Assembly: GCA_028372485.1 (NCBI GenBank)
Contig: JAOMYS010000024.1
Coordinates: 1-11,353 of the forward strand
Reading direction: 5' to 3'
Origin: Rickettsiaceae bacterium
GTDB taxonomy: Bacteria > Pseudomonadota > Alphaproteobacteria > Rickettsiales > Rickettsiaceae
DNA length: 11,353 bases
A program made the translations under genes and the position numbers. The notes below the pieces were generated by a model that saw only the letters and a program-made list of their open reading frames with translations, had not been told where the DNA came from and did no database searches. The first letter of the stretch is position 1; each line of letters opens with the position of its first letter. This document shows positions 6,290-11,353 of this stretch, piece after piece.

Positions 6290-7707
6290 CAAAAAAGATT
6301 GCAATCCATTGGTTTCGTCAAGACTTAAGATTAGCTGATAACCCAGCATTAACAAAAGCTACAGAGAGTGATGAAGTTATCCCTATCTATATTTTAGATG
6401 ATGATAATGCAGGAAACTATGCTATGGGGAGCGCAAGTCGCTTTTGGCTTCATCATTCATTAAAAGCACTAGACGCATCATTGAATAACAGTTTGTCTGT
6501 ATACCATGGAAATCCACAAAGAATTCTAAATGATATTATAAAGCGCTTTGATGTTAAAGCAGTTTATTGGAATCGATGTTATGAACCATGGCGTATTAGT
6601 CGTGACACTTGTATTAAGGAAAGCCTCATAAAGCAAAGAATAAAGGTTTGTACATCTAATGGTTCATTATTGTGGGAACCTTGGAATGTTACAAAAGATG
6701 ATGGTAGCCCCTATAAAGTTTTTACTCCATTTTATCGCAAAGGTTGTTTAAATAACGAAAATCCCCGAGCTCCTATATCAAAGCCAGAGTGTGTTAAATA
6801 TATTCGTGATCCAAGACAAGTCAGCATCGAGGGTCTAGAACTCTTGCCAAAAGTGCCATGGAATAAACAACTTGAACCTCATTGGGATATTGGTGAGGAA
6901 GGTGCTGTTAGGCGATTTAAAGATTTTATTGATAAGGGTATTGCTTTTTATAAGGAAGGTAGAAATATTCCGTCAAAACCTTATGTATCTCGTTTATCAC
7001 CCCACCTCCATTTTGGAGAGGTGTCACCTAATCAGCTATGGCATGGTATTAAAAATATTAGCAATGATAAGCATGTCGAACACTTTTGTAGCGAACTAGG
7101 TTGGCGTGAGTTTTCTTATAGTCAACTTTATTATACTCCAGACCTACCTAGGAAAAATCTACAATCAAAGTTTGATACTTTTCCATGGAGAGATGACACT
7201 AATCACTTACATGCATGGCAAACAGGAAAGACTGGCATACCTATGGTGGATGCTGGTATGCGTGAATTATGGCAAACAGGTTATATGCATAATCGAGTAC
7301 GAATGATCGTTGGCTCGTTTTTGGTAAAAAATCTAATGCTAAATTGGCATTATGGAGAGCGCTGGTTTCGGGACACCCTTGTTGATGCCGATCTTGCTAA
7401 TAATAGCGCAAGCTGGCAATGGATTGCAGGCTGCGGGGCTGACGCTGCTCCTTACTTTCGTATCTTTAATCCGGTTACACAAGGGCATAAATTTGATCCC
7501 GATGGTATATATATTCGTAAATATATTCCCGAAATTGCTTCCCTGCCTAATAAATACCTTTTTAGTCCATGGGAAGCTTCGGAGACAATTTTAAAACAAG
7601 CCGGTATAGAGCTAGGATCAACATACCCAAGGCCAATTGTAGACCTCAAAGAATCAAGGGAATTAGCTCTAACAGCTTTTAAATCACTAAAACAAGAAGG
7701 GTTATGA
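6286..7707 (+). CDS. phrB: Deoxyribodipyrimidine photolyase, class I-like CPD type (paralogue 2)
   Basis: This enzyme uses blue or near-UV light and reduced FAD to split cyclobutane pyrimidine dimers in DNA. The length of 473 aa matches E. coli PhrB (472). The N-terminal antenna domain starts IHWFRQDLRLADNPAL (7-22). The FAD domain has SRLSPHLHFGEVS (235-247), LGWREF (271-276), TGIPMVDAGMREL (316-328), HNRVRM (335-340) and the NNSASWQWIAG region (372-382). Residues equivalent to the E. coli CPD contacts are kept: E270, W273, N336, R337 and M340. So are the N5-flavin Asn (N373) and a likely electron-transfer chain W301, W354, W377. I cannot exclude the class III CPD type or decide the antenna cofactor from sequence alone. 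The ATG overlaps the upstream stop (ATGA), with AGGAG at 6271-6275. The stop overlaps the third photolyase gene in the same way. Confidence 0.92.
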   Translation: MTKKIAIHWFRQDLRLADNPALTKATESDEVIPIYILDDDNAGNYAMGSASRFWLHHSLKALDASLNNSLSVYHGNPQRILNDIIKRFDVKAVYWNRCYEPWRISRDTCIKESLIKQRIKVCTSNGSLLWEPWNVTKDDGSPYKVFTPFYRKGCLNNENPRAPISKPECVKYIRDPRQVSIEGLELLPKVPWNKQLEPHWDIGEEGAVRRFKDFIDKGIAFYKEGRNIPSKPYVSRLSPHLHFGEVSPNQLWHGIKNISNDKHVEHFCSELGWREFSYSQLYYTPDLPRKNLQSKFDTFPWRDDTNHLHAWQTGKTGIPMVDAGMRELWQTGYMHNRVRMIVGSFLVKNLMLNWHYGERWFRDTLVDADLANNSASWQWIAGCGADAAPYFRIFNPVTQGHKFDPDGIYIRKYIPEIASLPNKYLFSPWEASETILKQAGIELGSTYPRPIVDLKESRELALTAFKSLKQEGL

Positions 7708-9227
7708 GTAGTATGCGGCTTATTTTGTGGGATCAGCTCTCAGAGTCTATCTCAAGCCTTAAAGGATATAATGCCGACACGGATGTAATTTTTATGTGCG
7801 AGGTTGATAGCGAAACAACTTATGTAAAACATCATAAAAAGAAAATTGCTTTTTTATTTTCGGCTATGAGGCATTTTGCTAATTCACTCAAACAGAAATG
7901 TTACAAGATTGAGTATACTAAATTAGATAACCCTTCTAATACAGGCTCATTAAAAAGCGAAGTAAAACGTATTATACACAAATATAACCTTGATAGTGTC
8001 ATTGTAACACATCCAGGTGAGTATCGAGTTCTAAAGGATATAAAAAGCTTAGAGGATGAGCTAAATATTCATATTGAAATCAGAGAGGATGATCGCTTTT
8101 TGTGTGCTGCAGATGAGTTTGCCTCTTGGGCATCAAGCCGCAAAGAGATTCGCATGGAATATTTCTACCGCAAAATGCGTAAGAAATACAAAATCTTAAT
8201 GGATGGTGACAATCCAATAGGTGGTCAATGGAATTTTGATGCAGAAAATCGTAAACCTCCAAAAAAAGGACTAGCTATACCTGATCACTATACTGCTGAG
8301 ATTGGCGATATAACACAAGAAGTCATGTCTTTAGTTTCCAATCGATTTAATAATCATTTTGGAGACATAGAGCCCTTTTATTTTGCTGTCACTCGTGCTC
8401 ACGCATTAAAAGCTCTAAACCAATTTATTGAACAAAGATTACCTAATTTTGGAGATTATCAGGATGCTATGATCCAAGGTGAGCCCTGGATGTATCACTC
8501 ACACATAAGCTTTTATCTAAATTGTGGTTTGCTTCTTCCTCTTGAATGTGTCAAAGCCGCAGAAAGGGCCTATGATCAACAAAAAGCTCCTCTTAATGCA
8601 GTTGAAGGGTTTATTCGTCAAATCATTGGATGGCGTGAATACATACGGGGTATTTACTGGTTAAAAATGCCAGGTTATTCAAACCAGAACTTCCTAGAAG
8701 CCGACAGAAGATTACCAGATTTTTATTGGACAGCTAATACTCAAATGAACTGCCTAAGGCAGTGCGTTCTTGAAACAAAACAAAATGCTTATGCTCACCA
8801 CATTCAACGCCTTATGGTACTTGGTAATTTTGCATTAATTGCTGGCATTAGTCCCAAGGAAGTTAATGAGTGGTTTTGGATTGTCTACGCTGATGCATAT
8901 GAATGGGTAGAACTTCCAAATGTATCGGGAATGATATTATTTGCTGATGGTGGTTATTTGGCTAGTAAGCCTTATGCAGCTGGAGGTAGCTATATAAATA
9001 AAATGTCGGATTACTGCAAAGATTGTAGATATAAGGTGAATAAAAAGAATGGCTCTGATGCGTGCCCATTTAATTACCTTTATTGGGATTTTTTGGATCG
9101 TAATCGCAAAAAGTTGTCGAGAAATCATCGTATCGGAATGATGTATAGAACATTTGAACGCATGGATGAAGAAAAACAAAAAGCAATTCGCGAGGATAGT
9201 AAAAGATTTTTAAGTAGTATAGAATGA
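7704..9227 (+). CDS. [4Fe-4S] bacterial cryptochrome/(6-4) photolyase (FeS-BCP, PhrB/CryB type, paralogue 3)
   Basis: This member of the FeS-BCP (CryPro) branch includes the (6-4) photolyase PhrB of Agrobacterium and CryB of Rhodobacter. With the ATG at 7704 the protein has 507 aa. Four cysteines sit where the cluster ligands are in Agrobacterium PhrB: C350 (QMNC), C438 and C441 (YCKDC) and C454 (ACPFN). H365-H366 in AHHIQRL correspond to the histidines needed for (6-4) repair, and W342 and W390 to the proposed electron-transfer residues. The N-terminal antenna domain begins MRLILWDQLS; this family usually binds dimethyl-ribityllumazine there. M4 (ATG 7713) is a real alternative start, since AGAAGG at 7695-7700 lies 3 nt from the first ATG and 12 nt from the second. 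It shares ATGA overlaps with the genes on both sides. Repair of (6-4) photoproducts is likely. Confidence 0.93.
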   Translation: MSSMRLILWDQLSESISSLKGYNADTDVIFMCEVDSETTYVKHHKKKIAFLFSAMRHFANSLKQKCYKIEYTKLDNPSNTGSLKSEVKRIIHKYNLDSVIVTHPGEYRVLKDIKSLEDELNIHIEIREDDRFLCAADEFASWASSRKEIRMEYFYRKMRKKYKILMDGDNPIGGQWNFDAENRKPPKKGLAIPDHYTAEIGDITQEVMSLVSNRFNNHFGDIEPFYFAVTRAHALKALNQFIEQRLPNFGDYQDAMIQGEPWMYHSHISFYLNCGLLLPLECVKAAERAYDQQKAPLNAVEGFIRQIIGWREYIRGIYWLKMPGYSNQNFLEADRRLPDFYWTANTQMNCLRQCVLETKQNAYAHHIQRLMVLGNFALIAGISPKEVNEWFWIVYADAYEWVELPNVSGMILFADGGYLASKPYAAGGSYINKMSDYCKDCRYKVNKKNGSDACPFNYLYWDFLDRNRKKLSRNHRIGMMYRTFERMDEEKQKAIREDSKRFLSSIE

Positions 9228-9364
9228 GAAAAAAATCTGATTTACCGAATAAAATATGTACTGTTTGTGAAAAGCCTTTTTCATGGCGTAAGAAATGGTC
9301 AAAAAATTGGAGCGAGGTAAAATATTGATCTAAAAGATGCGGTAACAATAAAAATGTTAAATAG
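9224..9364 (+). pseudogene. DUF2256 mini-gene with in-frame TGA at a conserved Cys codon
   Basis: This tiny reading frame encodes a DUF2256-type zinc-ribbon-like protein. It starts at an ATG overlapping the FeS-BCP stop (ATGA). Residues 1-34 run through LPNKICTVCEKPFSWRKKW (7-25) and W29SEVKY34, closely matching the family pattern CxxC, PFxWRKKW, W, VKYCSxRC. Codon 35 (9326-9328), where the family has the Cys of YCSxRC, is TGA. The frame then continues as SKRCGNNKNVK to a TAG at 9362-9364, giving the expected family length of about 46 residues. The simplest reading is a nonsense mutation that removes two of four zinc ligands (position 35 and C39; C12 and C15 remain). Recoding as selenocysteine or natural readthrough is possible but unsupported here. 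Genes of this family often follow cryptochrome/photolyase genes (recall), which fits its position. Confidence 0.72.
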
Positions 9365-9740
9365 TATGATTACAGTCTTTTATGATGGAAAATGTAGCTT
9401 ATGTTCAAAAGAAATAAAATATTATCGTAATATTGCCCCTGTTGAAACTTTCTACTGGCTAGACATCACAACTCCAGCTGGTGCTGATAAGCTTAAGAAA
9501 GAAGGTATCCCTTTATCGGAAGGTTTCAAACTACTGCATACTAGGGGTGAAGAGGGTTTAGTGCATACTGGACTAGATTCCTTCATTTTGATCTGGAAAC
9601 AATTAAAAGGCTGGAAAGTTTTAGCCTTGTTTGTTTGCTTACCGATTATACGTCAGATTGCTAGTATGTTATATCGCTGCTTTGCTAGCTGGAGATTTAA
9701 AAGATTGAAACATTGTCAGTTGGAGACAGAGAAGGAGTGA
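9354..9740 (+). CDS. DUF393 (DCC family) thiol-disulfide oxidoreductase-like protein
   Basis: This is a small thioredoxin-like-fold protein of the DCC/DUF393 family, named for its conserved Asp-Cys-Cys. VFYDGKCSLCSKEI contains the motif, with D11, C14 and C17 when counted from the ATG at 9354. WLDITTPAGADKLKKEGIP follows, then GLDSFILIWKQLKGWKVLA and a hydrophobic stretch (about 86-102) that may contact the membrane. The CxxC suggests dithiol/disulfide redox chemistry; its partner is unknown. The ATG at 9366 (M5) gives the more usual family start MITVFYDG and would avoid overlap with the DUF2256 readthrough frame; no clear ribosome binding site decides. The stop overlaps the DUF423 ATG by 1 nt (TGATG). 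DUF393 genes are frequent neighbours of photolyase genes (recall). Confidence 0.86.
   Translation: MLNSMITVFYDGKCSLCSKEIKYYRNIAPVETFYWLDITTPAGADKLKKEGIPLSEGFKLLHTRGEEGLVHTGLDSFILIWKQLKGWKVLALFVCLPIIRQIASMLYRCFASWRFKRLKHCQLETEKE
9733..9737 (+). promoter_or_regulatory. Ribosome binding site close to the DUF423 start
   Basis: AGGAG within AGAAGGAGTGATG lies only 2 nt before the ATG at 9740, which is tight, and the ATG overlaps the DUF393 stop by one base. A GGAGA further upstream (9722-9726) could help. This context favours 9740 over the TTG at 9713, which has no site at usable distance. Confidence 0.45.
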
Positions 9741-10123
9741 TGATATTAATTTTTGGAGCATTATTAGGCCTTATCTCTGTTGCCTTTGGAGCATATGCAG
9801 AACATGGACTGAGTAAAGTTGTAACAGATGAAAATTTTCGTTTTTTAATGACCGCCGTGCGCTATAATCAAGTAAATGCCGTTGTAACAGTCGCTATAGG
9901 TCTAGCATTATTGGATGGTAAGAAATATTCTAACCTTAGTATTCTCAAGTTTAGCGGTCTCCTATTTGTCTTAGGCACCGTCCTGTTCAGCTTTAGCATT
10001 TACCTTGCGGTATCACTTAATGTTCCTGCCTTAGTAAAAATTACACCATTAGGTGGGATGACAATCATGGCGGCATGGATTTTACTTTTAGTAACAGGTG
10101 TGTTTGGGATAAAAAAACTATGA
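9740..10123 (+). CDS. DUF423 family small membrane protein
   Basis: This is an integral membrane protein of 127 aa in the DUF423 family (YgdD-like), function unknown. It begins MILIFGALLGLISVAFGAYAEHGL, the family signature in which a hydrophobic helix ends in GA-x-x-EHGL. Four membrane segments are visible, roughly at residues 2-21, 43-57, 70-89 and 98-121, with AVRYNQVNAV before the second and TPLGGMTIMAAW in the last. I chose the ATG at 9740 because the family starts at this helix; the longer TTG start would prepend residues encoded by the DUF393 tail. The gene is coupled to DUF393 through TGATG. Its last base begins an intrinsic terminator, so it is the last gene of the photolyase operon. 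Confidence 0.87.
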   Translation: MILIFGALLGLISVAFGAYAEHGLSKVVTDENFRFLMTAVRYNQVNAVVTVAIGLALLDGKKYSNLSILKFSGLLFVLGTVLFSFSIYLAVSLNVPALVKITPLGGMTIMAAWILLLVTGVFGIKKL

Positions 10124-10145
10124 GGTTACCTATAGTAACCTTTTT
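10123..10145 (+). terminator. Intrinsic terminator closing the photolyase operon
   Basis: The 7-bp perfect stem AGGTTAC / GTAACCT (10123-10129 with 10135-10141) has a CTATA loop and is followed directly by TTTT (10142-10145). The first stem base is the last base of the DUF423 stop. The stem has only three G-C pairs, so termination may be partial and allow some readthrough into DUF2237. Confidence 0.75.
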
Positions 10146-10167
10146 AATATTTATGAATGGATATATA

Positions 10168-10539
10168 ATGGCACAAGACAAAGCAAAAAATATATTTGGT
10201 ACCGACCTGCAGCACTGTTGCATAGAGCCAATGACTGGGTTCTTTAGAGATGGGTACTGTAATACAAACCATATGGATCAAGGAACTCATGTGGTCTGTG
10301 CTGTGGTAACGGAAGAGTTTTTAAGGTTCACCAAATCGCGTAATAATGACCTTAGCACCCCACGACCAGAATTCCAGTTTCCTGGTTTAAAAAAAGGTGA
10401 CAGCTGGTGTTTGCGCGCCTTGCGATGGAAAGAAGCATATGAAGCAGGTGTAGCACCCCCAGTCAAACCTAAAGCAACACACGAGAAAGTCTTGGAATTT
10501 ATATCCAGAGAAGTATTAGAACAGTACTACATGCAATAG
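10168..10539 (+). CDS. DUF2237 family protein
   Basis: This small, probably cytoplasmic protein is of unknown function. It has nearly all DUF2237 signature blocks: NIFGTDLQHCC, then PMTGFFRDGYC, HVVCAVVTEEFLRFTKSRNNDLSTPRP, FPGLKKGDSWCLRALRWKEA, AGVAPPVKPKATHEK. Conserved cysteines occur in CC, GYC, VVCA and SWCL. I start it at ATG 10168 (MAQDKAKNIFG, 123 aa), which gives the usual family N-terminus. Two upstream in-frame ATGs exist, at 10120 (ATGA overlap with DUF423) and 10153; the first would add a hydrophobic, signal-like leader encoded through the terminator hairpin. No good ribosome binding site is seen before 10168. It is followed 11 nt later by the VOC gene. Because it lies behind a terminator it needs either readthrough or a promoter I cannot identify. 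Confidence 0.83.
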   Translation: MAQDKAKNIFGTDLQHCCIEPMTGFFRDGYCNTNHMDQGTHVVCAVVTEEFLRFTKSRNNDLSTPRPEFQFPGLKKGDSWCLRALRWKEAYEAGVAPPVKPKATHEKVLEFISREVLEQYYMQ

Positions 10540-10550
10540 GTAAAATAAAT

Positions 10551-10877
10551 ATGAATAAAACTCTCGATACAATTCATCACACCGCAATACAAGTGAAGGA
10601 TATAGCCAAAGCTGTTATATGGTATACAGAACACTTTGCATGCGAGGTTGAATATCAAGACGATAGCTGGGCTGTGCTGATATTTGCTAATACATCTATA
10701 GCGCTGGTTCTCCCTGAACAGCATCCTTATCATTTTGCAATTATAGCAGACGATCTTAGTCCATACGGCAGTGCCACTCTTCATCGCAATGGTACTAAGT
10801 CAGTTTATACTAAAGATACCGATGGAAACAATATTGAGATGCTTAGATTACCAAATGATGAATATGCTGCATTATGA
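10551..10877 (+). CDS. VOC (glyoxalase/dioxygenase fold) family protein
   Basis: This is a compact vicinal-oxygen-chelate fold protein of 108 aa, built from two beta-alpha-beta-beta-beta units. The first begins TIHHTAIQVKDIAKAVIWYTEHF (7-29), the standard VOC opening with a metal-ligand-type His (H9 or H10). The second contains HFAIIADDL (61-69) and ends DTDGNNIEMLRL (89-100) with the typical Glu ligand (E96). The length is at the short end for the fold, and the reaction cannot be inferred: glyoxalase, dioxygenase and resistance proteins share it. A TAGGT overlaps the DUF2237 stop 9 nt upstream of the ATG. The stop overlaps the SOUL gene by 4 nt (ATGA), so the two are coupled. Confidence 0.85.
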   Translation: MNKTLDTIHHTAIQVKDIAKAVIWYTEHFACEVEYQDDSWAVLIFANTSIALVLPEQHPYHFAIIADDLSPYGSATLHRNGTKSVYTKDTDGNNIEMLRLPNDEYAAL

Positions 10878-11353
10878 AAAAGAAATGGTTTATAATTTCC
10901 GTAATTGCTGGAACTGTTCTTATCGGTATAATCGCATTGGGACCTATTATGAGTAACGTAGAAGTACCAAGCTATAAAGTAGTTAACACCGCAAATAATA
11001 TTGAGGTTAGACAGTATACCCCAATGATCGTTGCAGAAGTCCAGATTAAAGGACAGCGAGAAGATGCTATTGGTGATGGCTTCCGTCTGTTAGCAGATTA
11101 TATCTTCGGTAATAATATAACCCACAAGAATATTGCGATGACAGCGCCAGTACAGCAGCAGAAAATCGATAATACGTGGAGAATTAGCTTCATCATGCCC
11201 TCGGAGTATAAGATGAATACGTTACCTACACCAATCAGTCAACTTATTAGACTTAAAGAGGTTCCGGCAAAGATGTTTGCAGTAATAACATTTAATGGTC
11301 GAAACTCTGATAAGAATCTAAAAAAACATGAGGAGAAACTAATAGAGTATACA
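10874..11353 (+). CDS. SOUL family heme-binding protein, 3' end cut by window edge
   Basis: The first 160 residues of a SOUL/HBP-type heme-binding protein are visible; the frame is open to the last base. It starts MKKKWFIISVIAGTVLIGII, a Lys-rich end plus a hydrophobic helix (about 5-24), so it is probably membrane-anchored or exported. The SOUL domain follows: VPSYKVVNTANNIEVRQYTPMIVAEV, GDGFRLLADYIFGNN, and the family-typical KNIAMTAPVQQQ, then WRISFIMPSEY and TLPTPI. Proteins of the family bind heme or porphyrin. It overlaps the VOC gene by ATGA. SOUL genes also appear near photolyase/DUF2256 clusters in other bacteria (recall), so the pairing with TspO in this window may reflect tetrapyrrole handling under light. 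Confidence 0.9.
   Translation, partial: MKKKWFIISVIAGTVLIGIIALGPIMSNVEVPSYKVVNTANNIEVRQYTPMIVAEVQIKGQREDAIGDGFRLLADYIFGNNITHKNIAMTAPVQQQKIDNTWRISFIMPSEYKMNTLPTPISQLIRLKEVPAKMFAVITFNGRNSDKNLKKHEEKLIEYT

Noticed and set aside
9343..9359. TAACA/TGTTA hairpin as a SECIS element for the DUF2256 TGA
   Set aside because: It is only 5 A-T-rich base pairs with an ATAAAAA loop lacking the guanine expected in bacterial SECIS loops; too weak to call.
9713..9739. TTG start for DUF423
   Set aside because: It has no ribosome binding site at usable distance, and the extra residues are not part of the family; ATG 9740 fits better.
10164..10169. TATAAT as a -10 promoter box for DUF2237
   Set aside because: It overlaps the chosen start codon, so a transcript from it would lack the start, and no -35 element was convincing.
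1..11353. CRISPR array, tRNA/rRNA genes, phage or defence genes
   Set aside because: I read both strands for direct repeats, tRNA-like cloverleaf signatures and defence-type motifs and found none; coding density leaves little room.

Overview
The window comes from an AT-rich Gram-negative bacterium, most likely a proteobacterium. The proteins have proteobacterial family signatures, and the left edge carries an IS6-family transposase of a kind I remember as common in Rickettsiales-like intracellular bacteria. That lineage hint is inference; no ribosomal or other phylogenetic marker is present.

Layout. (1) Bases 1-757 are the right part of an IS6-family insertion sequence: an intact DDE transposase cut only by the window edge, plus a plausible right terminal repeat. 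(2) It sits directly in an alkB-type DNA-dealkylation gene on the minus strand. That gene has lost its C-terminal half to the IS and seems to carry a frameshift near its start. (3) From 1223 every gene is on the plus strand: tspO, a TIGR01777/YfcH-type nucleotide-sugar-epimerase-like protein, a DUF3429 membrane protein, a renalase-like FAD oxidoreductase, a short-chain dehydrogenase, three consecutive photolyase/cryptochrome genes, a DUF2256 mini-gene with an in-frame TGA, a DUF393 (DCC) thiol protein and a DUF423 membrane protein. From the DUF3429 gene through DUF423 nearly every joint is an ATGA/GTGA/TGATG overlap or a zero-gap junction, so this looks like one translationally coupled operon. 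(4) A clean intrinsic terminator directly after DUF423 closes it. Beyond it lie DUF2237, a VOC-fold protein and a SOUL heme-binding protein that runs off the right edge.

How it fits together. The core is a light-damage module. It holds a class I-like CPD photolyase with its flavin and lesion-contact residues conserved, a [4Fe-4S] bacterial cryptochrome/photolyase of the (6-4) PhrB type with all four cluster cysteines, and a third diverged paralogue whose electron-transfer Trp chain and CPD pocket look replaced. The small accessory families (TIGR01777, COG3380 oxidoreductase, SDR, DUF2256, DUF393, DUF423, DUF3429, TspO, SOUL) recur with photolyase genes in light-inducible, LitR-controlled regions of other bacteria (from memory). 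No LitR/MerR regulator is in the window. TspO and SOUL both bind tetrapyrroles, which suggests handling of photosensitising porphyrins beside repair of UV lesions.

Most notable: three photolyase paralogues in tandem, the TGA in place of a conserved DUF2256 cysteine codon, and the doubly damaged alkB. No stretch over 300 bases lacks a gene.
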